A DNA stretch of 64,000 nt from Thermophagus xiamenensis (GTDB taxonomy: Bacteria; Bacteroidota; Bacteroidia; Bacteroidales; Marinilabiliaceae): the NCBI RefSeq assembly GCF_900112795.1, contig NZ_FONA01000008.1, positions 1 to 64,000 of the forward strand. Direction: 5' to 3'. A program made the position numbers and the translations under genes. Shown here piece after piece: positions 36,156 through 45,928 of the stretch. Numbering within the stretch: position 1 is the stretch's first letter; each line of letters begins with the position of its first letter. The notes beneath the pieces were generated by a model, which did no database searches, had not been told where the DNA came from, and saw nothing but the letters and a program-made list of their open reading frames with translations.

Positions 36156-37500
36156 ATTGGTTCTTCAGTTTATAAACTTCCTCTTTAAAGAGTTTACCCC
36201 GATGTTCGTAGTTTTTAAATAAATCAAAACTGGCACATGCAGGCGATAATAAAACCACATCTCCTGGCTTACTCTGTTTTTGGGCTACACTAACCGCATC
36301 GGCCATGGAACGGGTTTCAACTATTTCGGGAATTTTCCCGGTAAATGCCGATATTAGCTTACGGTTATCAACGCCGAGACAAATTAATGTTTTAACCTTC
36401 TGCCCGGCTAAATCCTCCAATAAGGTGTAATCATTACCTTTGTCGGTTCCTCCGGCAATCCACACAACCGGTTTATCCATGCTCTCTAACGCATACCATA
36501 CCGAATCGACATTTGTAGCTTTACTGTCATTAATGTAAAGGACCCCGTTAACCTCATCAACACTCTCCAGCCGATGTTCTACCCCATCAAAATCTTTTAA
36601 TCCTTCAATTACTGCTTGAATAGGCGTGTCTACGCTAAGCGCGGCTAAAGAGGCTGCCATTCCGTTACAAATGTTATGTTTTCCCGATAAGGCAAGTTGG
36701 TTCAAAGGAAATGTAACCCGATTTTCGAGTGTTTTTATCACCATTTGTTCATACTCCACACACGCTCCCTGGCCATAAACATCACTTAAAGCAAAAGGAT
36801 ATCTAATGCCCGGATATTGCATATCACCCATACGTTTCATGATTTCCTGGTCATGTGCATTATAAATAAACACACTCTGTTTATCATGATTATTCAATAT
36901 TCTGAATTTGGCATCCACATACTTTTCGAACCGATAATCGTATCGGTCCAAATGGTCGGGTGAAAGATTGGTAATTACCGCTACATCGCACTTAAAATCG
37001 TACATATCCTCCAGCTGAAAACTGCTCAGTTCCAAAACAAATAATTCCGGATCGGAAGAAATGAGATGGCGAGCCAAGCTGGTTCCTATATTTCCGGCTA
37101 GCCGAACATCTTTCCCTCCTTTTTTTATCATATGATAAGTCCATGTTGCCGTAGTGGTTTTTCCATTACTGCCTGTAATACCAATCATCTTAGCTTTTGA
37201 AAAACGCCCGGCAAATTCTATTTCCGAAATAATTGGTATTCCTTTCTGTCTGATTTTTTTTATCAAAGGGGCATGTTCCGGTATGCCGGGGCTTTTTACA
37301 ACCTCCAGGGCATTTAATATTCGTTTTTCGGAATGCTTACCACTTTCGAATTCAACACCTGCCTTTTTCAGCTCGTCACAGTAACCGGACTTGATGGTCC
37401 CACAATCGGATAAAAAAACCTTTATTCCTTTGGCCTTTGCCAAAAGAGCAGCTCCGGTTCCGCTTTCGCCACCTCCTAATACTACGAGCTCGTCTCCCAT
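36148..37500 (-). CDS. murD: UDP-MurNAc-L-alanine:D-glutamate ligase
   Basis: MurD adds D-glutamate to UDP-MurNAc-L-Ala. The 450-residue ligase has the N-terminal LGGGESGTGAAL, the ATP loop GITGSNGKTTT, the segment NLSPDHLDRY and the downstream YINDSKATNVDS. The chosen ATG at 37500 lies two bases after the mraY stop; the longer in-frame reading to 37560 would overlap mraY. It overlaps ftsW by eight bases. Confidence 0.96.
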   Translation of the reverse strand: MGDELVVLGGGESGTGAALLAKAKGIKVFLSDCGTIKSGYCDELKKAGVEFESGKHSEKRILNALEVVKSPGIPEHAPLIKKIRQKGIPIISEIEFAGRFSKAKMIGITGSNGKTTTATWTYHMIKKGGKDVRLAGNIGTSLARHLISSDPELFVLELSSFQLEDMYDFKCDVAVITNLSPDHLDRYDYRFEKYVDAKFRILNNHDKQSVFIYNAHDQEIMKRMGDMQYPGIRYPFALSDVYGQGACVEYEQMVIKTLENRVTFPLNQLALSGKHNICNGMAASLAALSVDTPIQAVIEGLKDFDGVEHRLESVDEVNGVLYINDSKATNVDSVWYALESMDKPVVWIAGGTDKGNDYTLLEDLAGQKVKTLICLGVDNRKLISAFTGKIPEIVETRSMADAVSVAQKQSKPGDVVLLSPACASFDLFKNYEHRGKLFKEEVYKLKNQYE

Positions 37501-37502
37501 TA

Positions 37503-38735
37503 TTATCGAATTTTCAATGTTACAATAGTTAATACCGCCAGAATAATACCTACAATCCAAAAGCGAGTCACTATCTTGGACTCGGGATAGCCCTTCAATT
37601 GATAATGATGATGAAGCGGTGCCATCTTAAAAATACGTCTTCCTTCGCCATACTTCTTACGGGTATATTTAAAATATCCCACTTGAAGTAATACAGAGAC
37701 ATTTTCTACCAGAAAGATTCCACACAATATGGGAATAAGCAATTCCATTCGAATAAGAATGGCAAACACGGCAATAATTCCGCCAATGGTCAAACTGCCC
37801 GTATCACCCATAAAAATCTGGGCCGGGAAAGAGTTATACCATAAAAAACCTACGGTGGCCCCAATAAAAGCACTCATATAAACCACCAATTCTTCGGAAT
37901 GGGGCACATACATAATATTGAGATAATCGGCATAAATGGTATTACTGGACACGTAGGCCAGGATTCCGAGGGTAGCTCCAATAATGGCAGAGGTCCCTGT
38001 TGCCAGTCCATCCAAACCATCGGTAATATTTGCACCGTTTGACACTGCTGTGGTAATAAAAATGACAGCTATCACAAAAATAATCCATCCCCAATGGTCG
38101 GCTTTCTCACCTCCAAACCAAAGCAATGACTTGTAGTTGAACCGGTTGTTTTTAAAAAACGGCACATTGGTAACCGGCGCTTTCACAAAAATAGCATTCT
38201 TCGTTTGGCTCAATTTATCTGTTTCAACTTGATGAGTTTCAGCCTTAGTAACAGGCTCCATCCTTACCACCACATCATCGCTGAAATAAAGGGTAAGACC
38301 TACAATAAGCCCTAATCCAACCTGACCAATTATCTTAAACCCACCTGCTAGTCCTTTCTTATTCTTTTTAAAAACTTTAATATAATCGTCAATAAAACCT
38401 ATCAAACCCAACCAAATGGTGGTTGTAATCATAAGTAATACATAAACATTATCCAGTTTCCCGAACAATAAAACAGGTATTAAGATGGAAATAATGATAA
38501 TGAGTCCCCCCATAGTAGGCGTTCCCTTTTTTTGGTATTGACCTTCGAGCCCCAAATCACGAACTATTTCTCCTATTTGCTGCCGTTGCAACAAACGAAT
38601 AATGAACTTTCCGAAAATCGTTCCTATCAGCAGAGCAAAAATGACAGCCATTCCCGACCGAAAAGAGATATACTGAAACATCCCTGCCCCGGGAAAATCT
38701 ATTGATTCAAGATATTTAAATAATGGAAAAAGCAT
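37503..38735 (-). CDS. mraY: Phospho-N-acetylmuramoyl-pentapeptide transferase
   Basis: MraY joins UDP-MurNAc-pentapeptide to undecaprenyl phosphate, giving lipid I, at the inner membrane. The 410-residue polytopic protein shows GTPTMGGL, the catalytic [15 protein letters not shown] region, and the histidine cluster [13 protein letters not shown] soluble insertion of about 50 residues (near 130-220, rich in polar residues) makes it longer than the E. coli enzyme (360), which is usual in Bacteroidota. Confidence 0.96.
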   Translation of the reverse strand: MLFPLFKYLESIDFPGAGMFQYISFRSGMAVIFALLIGTIFGKFIIRLLQRQQIGEIVRDLGLEGQYQKKGTPTMGGLIIIISILIPVLLFGKLDNVYVLLMITTTIWLGLIGFIDDYIKVFKKNKKGLAGGFKIIGQVGLGLIVGLTLYFSDDVVVRMEPVTKAETHQVETDKLSQTKNAIFVKAPVTNVPFFKNNRFNYKSLLWFGGEKADHWGWIIFVIAVIFITTAVSNGANITDGLDGLATGTSAIIGATLGILAYVSSNTIYADYLNIMYVPHSEELVVYMSAFIGATVGFLWYNSFPAQIFMGDTGSLTIGGIIAVFAILIRMELLIPILCGIFLVENVSVLLQVGYFKYTRKKYGEGRRIFKMAPLHHHYQLKGYPESKIVTRFWIVGIILAVLTIVTLKIR

Positions 38736-38737
38736 GA

Positions 38738-40207
38738 CTATTTATATTGTTGTTCAAAAAATTCCCTAATTACTTCTCTGTCGTCAAAATGTATTCTTTG
38801 TCCTTTCACTTCCTGATAAGTTTCATGTCCCTTTCCGGCCACCAAAACGATATCCCCTTTTCGGGCGATGGAACAAGCGGTTCGAATAGCCTCTTTTCGA
38901 TCAACAATAGTCAGCACTTTTATTCGTTCGGGGAAAGAGACTCCTTCCATCATTTGGTCCAGGATAGTTTTAGGGTCCTCATCTCTTGGATTGTCGGAAG
39001 TTAATATTACCTTAGAACTGTTTTTCACGGCTTCTGACGCCATAACCGGCCGTTTGGATTTATCTCTGTTACCTCCGGCACCCACCACAGTTATCAGTGT
39101 TTGTCCAGGCCTTCGGATATGGTTTATCGATTCAAGTACATTTCTTAGAGCGTCGGGCGTATGGGCATAATCAACGATAGCGGTAACCCCTTCTTCAGAC
39201 CGGATAATTTCAAATCTTCCATTTACAGGTGTCAAACGACTCATGGCCACCAAAATATCCTTTTTACTCCAGCCCAACTCACAGCCGGCGCCATATACTG
39301 CCAGCATATTTGAGGCATTAAAACGACCTACAAAAGGTGTCCAAAACTCTTCTCCATCAATGGTCAGCTGCATCCCCTCAAATGACTCTTCTATTATTCG
39401 CGCCCGGTACGAAGCCATTTCTCTTAACGAGAAAGTCTTAACACTGGCATCGGTATTCTGAACCATCACCCGCCCATGTTTATCATCTAAATTGGTGAGG
39501 GCAAAAGCCGAGGACGGCAAATCATCAAAAAATGACTTCTTAACACGAATATATTCATCAAAAGTTTTGTGGTAATCCAGATGCTCATGAGTAATATTTG
39601 TAAAAATCCCTCCTTTAAAAAACAAACCATCAATACGTTTCTGATCAATGGCGTGCGAACTCACCTCCATAAAACAATAACGACAACCGGCTTCTACCAT
39701 TTGATACATTAACCGGTTTAAAGTCAAGATATCAGGCGTAGTATGAGTAGCTTCAACCTTTTCCTCATCCACATAATTGGCTACGGTTGAACACAATCCG
39801 GCTTTAAACCCTAAAAAACGGGCTGTTTGATAAAGTAAAGTGGCTATGGTTGTTTTACCATTGGTTCCCGTAACACCCACAAGATTGAGTTTAGAAGAGG
39901 GATAATCATAAAATTTCCCAGCTATATATCCCAAGGCATGACGGCTGTTTTCAACAACAATAAAAACAGCATTTCCCGTCAATTCTTTTGCCACTTCTTC
40001 ACATACAACAGACGCAGCACCTGAGGAAACAGCAGCCTGAATAAAATCATGTCCATCTCGTTGAGTCCCTCTTAAAGCAACAAAAAGGGTATGGGGCCCT
40101 ACTTGCCGACTATCAAAAGTGATATTATTAATAATAGGATCAAGTGTACCAATCTTCCGAAAACCAGGAAGACCATCAATGCATTCCGATAACTTTTTTT
40201 GTATCAT
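38738..40207 (-). CDS. murE: UDP-MurNAc-tripeptide ligase, meso-diaminopimelate type
   Basis: MurE adds the third stem residue. The 489-residue ligase has [12 protein letters not shown], the HTTPD region and [12 protein letters not shown]. The amino-acid-specificity motif reads [12 protein letters not shown] marks enzymes that use meso-diaminopimelate and DNPA those that use lysine. This predicts a DAP-type peptidoglycan. The gene is two bases upstream of mraY and 11 bases downstream of ftsI. Confidence 0.95.
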   Translation of the reverse strand: MIQKKLSECIDGLPGFRKIGTLDPIINNITFDSRQVGPHTLFVALRGTQRDGHDFIQAAVSSGAASVVCEEVAKELTGNAVFIVVENSRHALGYIAGKFYDYPSSKLNLVGVTGTNGKTTIATLLYQTARFLGFKAGLCSTVANYVDEEKVEATHTTPDILTLNRLMYQMVEAGCRYCFMEVSSHAIDQKRIDGLFFKGGIFTNITHEHLDYHKTFDEYIRVKKSFFDDLPSSAFALTNLDDKHGRVMVQNTDASVKTFSLREMASYRARIIEESFEGMQLTIDGEEFWTPFVGRFNASNMLAVYGAGCELGWSKKDILVAMSRLTPVNGRFEIIRSEEGVTAIVDYAHTPDALRNVLESINHIRRPGQTLITVVGAGGNRDKSKRPVMASEAVKNSSKVILTSDNPRDEDPKTILDQMMEGVSFPERIKVLTIVDRKEAIRTACSIARKGDIVLVAGKGHETYQEVKGQRIHFDDREVIREFFEQQYK

Positions 40208-40218
40208 TGAAAATTTAA

Positions 40219-42333
40219 TTATTCAAGATAAATTACAATTTTTTGTCCCGTTCTTACCGGCAAACCGGCATCAATGGATTGCCGCACTACCTTTCCGACT
40301 CCACTTATGGCAACCTTTAAACCACAATTTTCAAGGACAGCCACAGCATCCTTGGCTCCCATACCTTTTACGAGAGGAACAACTTTTTGAGGAAGGGGTT
40401 TAGGTTTTAATTTCACTGCATGTTCTAATGCTTGGGTAGAAATCCATTCTGAAGTTATGCCTTGATTCTGAACAGGAAAATTTAATTCCTCAAAAATTAC
40501 GGATAACTCATCGCGGGTTCCACCTTTCGACCAGGGATAATACCCTTCTGTAATTTTGGGTTGCGAAACTTCCACCGGCAATTTTTCATAACTCAACGCA
40601 TATACTCTGTCGGCGATTTCACGAAAAACGGTTCCTGCCACCTCATTACCATAATAAACGTCGTTAGATGGGCTATTAACAACAACGATACAGGAATACA
40701 TGGGCTGGTCGGCAGGGAAAAATCCCACAAAAGAGGCGATATATTCGACGCCATCCTCACCCTTATACCCACTATTTCCTCTTGCTATTTGAGCGGTACC
40801 TGTCTTTCCGGCAATTTGATAGATATCGTTACGGATATTTTGGGCAGTACCACGCTCTACCACACCTTTAAGCAGTTCACGCACTTTCTCAAGTGTTGCA
40901 ACCGAGCAGATAGCCGGATTTAGCACTTCGGGCTCAAACTCCTGTAATATTTTCCCATGCTGACTAATTGCTTTGACAAACATGGGTTTAACCATCTTTC
41001 CGTTATTTGCAACCGCATTATAAAAAGTGAGGATTTGCAACGGGGTCATCTTTACTTCATACCCTATAGACATCCATGGCAATGTTACGCCCGACCATGA
41101 TGGATCGCCAGGATATTTGATAACCGGTCTCCCCTCACCTTTTATTTTTATTCCTAACGGTTTATTTAAACCTATAGCATAAAGGCGATCCACAAAACGC
41201 CGCGGATTATCTTTATAATTGTCAAAAATAATTTTCGAAATTCCAATATTGGAAGATTTCTCAAAAGCTTCTCGAACGGTAATTTTCCCAAAACCTCCAT
41301 GGTGGCTGTCGCGCATAATGCGGTCATAATAGCCATATGCTCCATTACCGGTATCTACCGTATCGGTAAGTCTTACTTTCCCGTCTTCAAGCGCAGCAAT
41401 TATAGAAGCAAGTTTAAAGGTAGAACCGGGCTCTACAGCCTCTCCTATAGCATAATTAAAATAATCTTCAATGTAAACGCCGGGCTTACTTTTATGTAAA
41501 TTCACCATAGCCTTGATGGCCCCCGTCTCTACTTCCATAAGAATGGCCACACCATGGTGTGCATCATGCTTTTGCAACTGACGCATCAAAGATTGCTCAG
41601 CCACATCCTGCAGTTCAATATTTAAAGTAGTAATCAGATTTTTACCGTCTTGCGGGGGTATTTCTTCTTCAGGTATCCAACTACCTGCAATGCGTTTCCA
41701 GGTGCTAACACCATTGGTACCTCTTAACACGTTGTCGTAAGCGCGCTCTAACCCCACCATCCCACCTTTCGACTTCTCACCATAGAGTTTACCAATGGTA
41801 CGGGCGGCCAAAGAACCAAACGGAAGACGACGCTCCTCATAATGGCGGGGAATAAAACCTCCGGAATTTCTACCTCTGCGAAATATTGGAAATTCTTTAA
41901 TTTCCTGAAGTTCTATATACGAAATTTTACGTGGATGTACCAGGTGATAACGTTCTCCGTTTCTCCGGGCACGTATTAAATCTTTTTTATAATATGAAGG
42001 CGGATGATCGCCAAAAAAGCGAGACAAGCAAATTGCCAAACTATCTATCTGAGAGTTAAAAACATGACTTGTCAGCCCATTGGCATGTAAATCCATGTAA
42101 ATACGATAACTCGGTACCGACAACGAAATTTTCTTCCCGTTTTCATCCAGTATATTTCCCCGGTTGGCTTCAATTATAATATCGTTGCTTTCTAATGTCT
42201 TTGCTTTTTCTTCCCACTTGGACGCCTCAAATATTTTTAGTTTAATCAATTCAAACAAAATTACCAGGACAAGAATTCCAAAAAAGGTGTAAATAATTCC
42301 CAGTCTAAATAATATTTTTTGTTTGATTGCCAT
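40219..42333 (-). CDS. ftsI: Septal transpeptidase FtsI (PBP3) with PASTA domain
   Basis: FtsI cross-links septal peptidoglycan and activates FtsW. The 704-residue protein has one membrane helix (about residues 10-28), a pedestal domain, and the transpeptidase domain with catalytic EPGSTFKLAS (SxxK), EKSSNIGISK (SxN) and AGKTGTAQ (KTG). A single C-terminal PASTA domain (about 650-704) carries VPLVKGMGAKDAVAVLENCG. E. coli FtsI lacks PASTA; this form matches Bacteroidota and Gram-positive enzymes. The start lies after a 334-base gap from ftsL that carries a dispersed element. Confidence 0.95.
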   Translation of the reverse strand: MAIKQKILFRLGIIYTFFGILVLVILFELIKLKIFEASKWEEKAKTLESNDIIIEANRGNILDENGKKISLSVPSYRIYMDLHANGLTSHVFNSQIDSLAICLSRFFGDHPPSYYKKDLIRARRNGERYHLVHPRKISYIELQEIKEFPIFRRGRNSGGFIPRHYEERRLPFGSLAARTIGKLYGEKSKGGMVGLERAYDNVLRGTNGVSTWKRIAGSWIPEEEIPPQDGKNLITTLNIELQDVAEQSLMRQLQKHDAHHGVAILMEVETGAIKAMVNLHKSKPGVYIEDYFNYAIGEAVEPGSTFKLASIIAALEDGKVRLTDTVDTGNGAYGYYDRIMRDSHHGGFGKITVREAFEKSSNIGISKIIFDNYKDNPRRFVDRLYAIGLNKPLGIKIKGEGRPVIKYPGDPSWSGVTLPWMSIGYEVKMTPLQILTFYNAVANNGKMVKPMFVKAISQHGKILQEFEPEVLNPAICSVATLEKVRELLKGVVERGTAQNIRNDIYQIAGKTGTAQIARGNSGYKGEDGVEYIASFVGFFPADQPMYSCIVVVNSPSNDVYYGNEVAGTVFREIADRVYALSYEKLPVEVSQPKITEGYYPWSKGGTRDELSVIFEELNFPVQNQGITSEWISTQALEHAVKLKPKPLPQKVVPLVKGMGAKDAVAVLENCGLKVAISGVGKVVRQSIDAGLPVRTGQKIVIYLE

Positions 42334-42667
42334 ATCATCTTTTTAAAACAAAAAAATACCTAACTTTTCTAACGCAACAAACACAATTTACAGTGTAATT
42401 TCTAAGTGCATTCGCATACAGCTCACTTAAATCATTGAAATTAGCCATTAGTGGTTAGTTAATTTGTCATTAGTAAATCAACACTAACCACTTGTTGACT
42501 AATGACCTAATAGCCTATTGACCTATTGGCCTAATGGCCTAACAGCACTTCTGCCTGTACACTTCTGCCTCTATAATTTTTAATATTCTTGTTGTGACAA
42601 ACCTTCCTGGTCATGCTCGTTTCTTTTACCTCAACTAAGCCAGGTTAAATATTCTGCTATATTTAAA
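42334..42667 (-). repeat. Dispersed structured element, long form (ftsL-ftsI gap)
   Basis: The element occupies about 42412-42626. It contains TTAGTGGTTAGTTAATTTG, its inverted counterpart CACTAACCACTTGTTGAC within the palindromic centre, GCACTTCTGCCTGTACAC and the end hairpin TGAC/GTCA (within 42590-42620). It therefore splits ftsL from ftsI in the operon. The flanks (42334-42411 and 42627-42667) hold no gene. Confidence 0.75.
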
Positions 42668-43069
42668 TTACTCATCTAATTTTTCCACTTTTAATATTCT
42701 GGGTGGTGTTTTTAAAACTTCCAGATCTATTCCGGCCCTATGTACACGGTCCATTACTTCACTTTGTTTGCTCATATTCATCAGCTCGGAAGAGGTGGTA
42801 ATCGCCTCATACTTCAACTCTTTCAATTCTTTCATCAAGTCGGCCTGACGCTCCAATAAATGTTCCGTCTGATAACGGTTGCCGATATACAAAAAGGCCA
42901 AAAAAACAATAAAGGTCATAAAACCCCAATGGCGACCAAGTTCTTTCCCTGCCAAAAAGCGACCATGCAAGAATTCTTTAAAAGAGATACCTTTAAGCTC
43001 ATTAAACTCCTCTTGACCGGTAAGGAATTCGCCATCTTTGGCTTTATGTTGTCCTCTAAACCACTTCAT
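42668..43069 (-). CDS. ftsL: FtsL-like cell division protein
   Basis: The 133-residue protein has a polar cytoplasmic N-terminus (about 47 residues), one transmembrane helix (about 48-64, GFMTFIVFLAFLYIGN) and a short coiled-coil ectodomain (TEHLLERQADLMKELKELKYE). This is the architecture of FtsL, which with FtsB bridges FtsQ to FtsW/FtsI. The position between rsmH and ftsI is where ftsL belongs. Its ATG overlaps the rsmH stop by four bases. Confidence 0.85.
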   Translation of the reverse strand: MKWFRGQHKAKDGEFLTGQEEFNELKGISFKEFLHGRFLAGKELGRHWGFMTFIVFLAFLYIGNRYQTEHLLERQADLMKELKELKYEAITTSSELMNMSKQSEVMDRVHRAGIDLEVLKTPPRILKVEKLDE

Positions 43070-43977
43070 AATCTTTCTGCAATTCTTAATTTAGCACTTC
43101 TGGCTCTGGGATTGGCAGCAATTTCATTTTCGTCAGGTACCACCACCTTTCGAACAACAGCTTTAAAAGGCACATCTTTATTTCCGTAAATATCGGTTTC
43201 AGGTTGATTGGTATCCCATCGTCCGGAACGAATGAAATTTTTTACCATACGGTCTTCCAACGAATGATACGAGATGATAACCAACCTTCCGCCCGGTTGG
43301 ATAATTTGTGGCAACTGACCAAATAGTTCTTCCAAAGCACTCATTTCCTGATTTACTTCAATTCTAAGTGCCTGAAATACCTTGGCCAGATATTTGTTTT
43401 CCTCTCGACGCGGCGCAGTTGTTTGGGCAACCTCTTTTAAATCGAAAGTTTTTTGAAAAGGCTTCGTTGCCCGGTACTTTAAAATCGATTTAACCAATCG
43501 TCCCGGATTATTTATTTCTCCATAGGTACGGAAGAGACCAAACAATTTTTCTTCGCTATAACTATTTAACACTTTGGCAGCAGTAAGGTCGGAACCGACC
43601 GACATTCGCATATCCAATGGGCCATTATAGCGGAACGAAAAACCTCGTTCCGCCACATCAAAATGATGAGATGAAACTCCTAAATCTCCCAATACCCCGG
43701 CAACAGAAGATATTCCAAGAAAATCAAGAAAATTGGACAAATAGCGAAAATTGTGTTTCACTAACACAAATCGGGAATCTTCAGGTGCCTGCCGCCACGC
43801 ATCCTGATCCTGATCAAAGGCAATTAGCTTTCCTTCCGGACCTAACCGCTCTAAAATAGCCCGGCTATGGCCGCCTCCTCCGAAGGTTAAATCAACATAA
43901 ATGCCCGAAGGATCAATATTTAAACCTTCAATAGAGGCTTCTAGCAGTACGGGTATGTGATATTGTGCTGACACCAT
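43066..43977 (-). CDS. rsmH: 16S rRNA (cytosine(1402)-N4)-methyltransferase
   Basis: RsmH (MraW) methylates N4 of C1402 in 16S rRNA. The 303-residue SAM-dependent enzyme has the HIPVLLEASIEGL start, motif I DLTFGGGGHSRAIL, LGDLGVSSHHFD, and the C-terminal RNPRARSAKLR variant (here NPRARSAKLRIAERL). It is the second gene of the division operon, about 117 bases after mraZ, and overlaps ftsL. Confidence 0.96.
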   Translation of the reverse strand: MVSAQYHIPVLLEASIEGLNIDPSGIYVDLTFGGGGHSRAILERLGPEGKLIAFDQDQDAWRQAPEDSRFVLVKHNFRYLSNFLDFLGISSVAGVLGDLGVSSHHFDVAERGFSFRYNGPLDMRMSVGSDLTAAKVLNSYSEEKLFGLFRTYGEINNPGRLVKSILKYRATKPFQKTFDLKEVAQTTAPRREENKYLAKVFQALRIEVNQEMSALEELFGQLPQIIQPGGRLVIISYHSLEDRMVKNFIRSGRWDTNQPETDIYGNKDVPFKAVVRKVVVPDENEIAANPRARSAKLRIAERL

Positions 43978-44094
43978 TTAAGTTTTATCTAGATTATTAG
44001 CAAAATGGAACTATACAATTAGTGCTTAGTCCCTTGAGCAGTACCTCTAACTTCAGGCTTCTGCCCCATAGCCAAAGACGCCACGTGTGTTGCA

Positions 44095-44550
44095 TCACTC
44101 ATTATTTTTATTACCCAAAATCTTCTCGGCAAGATCTCCCAATTCGTCTTCTGTCGCGCTCCGATTCACATATTTTTCTCTATCCCATAGTTCTATATAC
44201 CTGTCAACTCCAAGCAAAACCACATCTCGTCCTATCTCTGCCTGCTCCATCAGTCTTTTGGGTACCAGAAACCGACCATTCCCATCAAGTACAATTTCCG
44301 CCGACCCACGAAAAAAAAGTCTTAAAAAGCGATTATGCTCCCGGTTATAAGGATTTAACCCAGATCGGATTCTTGCAAGTTCTTCTTCCCAAACTGAATA
44401 GGGATACAAAACCAGGCATGCTTCAAACAAATCTTTTCGAACAACCAAACGCGCATCCCTTTCCCCAAGAGCCTTTTTAAAAGCCGAAGGAAAAACAATA
44501 CGCCCTTTTGCATCGGTTCTGCACTCAAAATCTCCAATAAATGTGTACAT
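44095..44550 (-). CDS. mraZ: Transcriptional regulator MraZ
   Basis: MraZ is the ring-forming SpoVT/AbrB-fold repressor or activator that controls the dcw operon by binding direct repeats at its own promoter. The 151-residue protein has two copies of the swapped-hairpin domain. The first contains FECRTDAKGRIVFPSAFKK, the second EIVLDGNGRFLVPKRLM, each with the DxxGR signature. It is the first gene of the operon and has candidate boxes 40-80 bases upstream. Confidence 0.96.
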   Translation of the reverse strand: MYTFIGDFECRTDAKGRIVFPSAFKKALGERDARLVVRKDLFEACLVLYPYSVWEEELARIRSGLNPYNREHNRFLRLFFRGSAEIVLDGNGRFLVPKRLMEQAEIGRDVVLLGVDRYIELWDREKYVNRSATEDELGDLAEKILGNKNNE

Positions 44551-44570
44551 TACAGTTTGAGAAATATTTC

Positions 44571-44580
44571 CGTAAAGCTA
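44571..44580 (-). promoter_or_regulatory. Candidate -7 element of the dcw operon promoter
   Basis: On the minus strand TAGCTTTACG resembles the TAnnTTTG consensus with one change. It would give a start near 44565, some 15 bases before the mraZ ATG. The MraZ-like boxes lie directly upstream. Confidence 0.45.
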
Positions 44581-44590
44581 CAATTTTTTT

Positions 44591-44629
44591 AAACCACTAT
44601 CAACCACTTTTAACCACTTTATCACTTTT
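44591..44629 (-). promoter_or_regulatory. Four direct repeats likely to be MraZ boxes
   Basis: On the minus strand four AAAGTG- or TAGTGG-type words follow each other (CACT on the plus strand at 44595-44598, 44605-44608, 44615-44618 and 44623-44626) with spacings of 10, 10 and 8 bases. MraZ is known to bind tandem repeats spaced about one helical turn (TGGG in E. coli, AAAGTG-type in mollicutes). Their place just upstream of the operon promoter fits autoregulation. Confidence 0.6.
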
Positions 44630-44895
44630 TTAATTATTAAAAATCCACTTTTTATTTTTTGCACCCTAACCTTATTTTTTTGTTGAAGCCTAATTTCCTG
44701 CAATAATGCCTTAATGCAGCAAATGACAGCCAACCTGAAATATCTGAAAAGAAAAAACTCCAACAGTTAAGAGAGGTAAACAGATTTTTTTCATAAAAAA
44801 TGTATACTCAATTACCCTCATTTTATCCATCGGCACAAAGAAATTGTTGTCCTAATGGAACTATTGCATTATAAATTTGTTTAACTTTTTTAAAG

Positions 44896-45128
44896 ATGAA
44901 ACAAGCATGGCAAGAAGGGTTGTCACAACAAGAACGTGTATAAAATTATAGAGGCAGAAGTGCACAGGCAGAAGGGTTGTTAGGCCAATAGGTCAATAGG
45001 CCGATAGGCTATTAGTTTATTAGCAAACAAGTGGTTAGCATTGGATAACTAATAAGTAATGACTAACCACTAATGACTAATTTCAAGAACCAATAGTTCA
45101 ATGAAATAAGTAAATTTTATCCGGATGA
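44896..45128 (+). repeat. Dispersed structured element, long form, ending at the gpx start
   Basis: This copy runs on the plus strand from ATGAAACAAGCATGGCAAG to TTTTATCCGGATGAAA, and the ATG in its last bases is the glutathione peroxidase start codon (45125). Its centre carries AATAGGTCAATAGGC words and the palindrome halves GTAATGACTAACCACTAATG. The first hairpin is imperfect here (TGAC opposite GCCA). Confidence 0.75.
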
Positions 45129-45664
45129 AAGCATCAATTATTTTAATGGCATTATTATTTACCTCAATCATTCCCGGCAAAGGACAAATCAGTTTTTACG
45201 ATTTTAAAGTAAAAACGCTAAATGGTGAAACCTTCGATTTTTCCCAATTAAAAGGGAAAAAAGTAATGATAGTAAACACAGCCAGCAAATGTGGTTTTAC
45301 TCCTCAATATGAACAATTGCAGGAAATCTACCAGCAGTATCAAAATGAAGGTTTTATCATATTAGGCTTTCCGGCCAACAATTTCAACAATCAAGAACCG
45401 GGAACTGCTGAAGAAATAAGTGAATTTTGCCAAATTAATTTCGGCGTTACCTTTCCTATGATGGCAAAAATTAGCGTCAAAGGCGACGACCAACACCCCC
45501 TTTACCAATGGCTTACAAAAAAAGAACTGAATGGCGTGCTCGATAGCAAAGTAAAATGGAATTTCCAAAAATATCTGATTGGGCGAACAGGAAAGATTGA
45601 AAAAGTTATTCCCCCTCGTACCAAACCCAATGACCCCGAAATTATCCAATGGATTAATGAATAA
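45125..45664 (+). CDS. Glutathione peroxidase-family thiol peroxidase, exported
   Basis: The 179-residue protein has an N-terminal signal peptide (about residues 1-19, ending GKGQ). The catalytic segment VNTASKCGFTPQY carries a peroxidatic cysteine, not selenocysteine, followed by LGFPANNFNNQEPG and VKWNFQKYLI, which complete the Gln-Trp-Asn site. It should reduce peroxides in the periplasm using thioredoxin-like donors. The start codon lies in the end of a dispersed element, which therefore provides its leader. Confidence 0.9.
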   Translation: MKASIILMALLFTSIIPGKGQISFYDFKVKTLNGETFDFSQLKGKKVMIVNTASKCGFTPQYEQLQEIYQQYQNEGFIILGFPANNFNNQEPGTAEEISEFCQINFGVTFPMMAKISVKGDDQHPLYQWLTKKELNGVLDSKVKWNFQKYLIGRTGKIEKVIPPRTKPNDPEIIQWINE

Positions 45665-45928
45665 CGCAATAGTTGATAATCATCCTCTGCTAAGAGGTGC
45701 AAACTGTCGGTATTTACCTTTGCTGAAAATGTTAAAAACAGAAGATAGCCAAACACATTTTGGCATTCTGAGAAACTTTTCGGATAAGTTGCAATAGCAA
45801 TGCAAAAAAAACATTTAAAAATCTCTAAATAAAATCAGCATATCACTTAAATTTTGACAGCCTCTAAATTTAATGGTTCATAAATAGGTTCATTTTTTGT
45901 AATATTGGCCCGTCAAAATATTTTCCAA

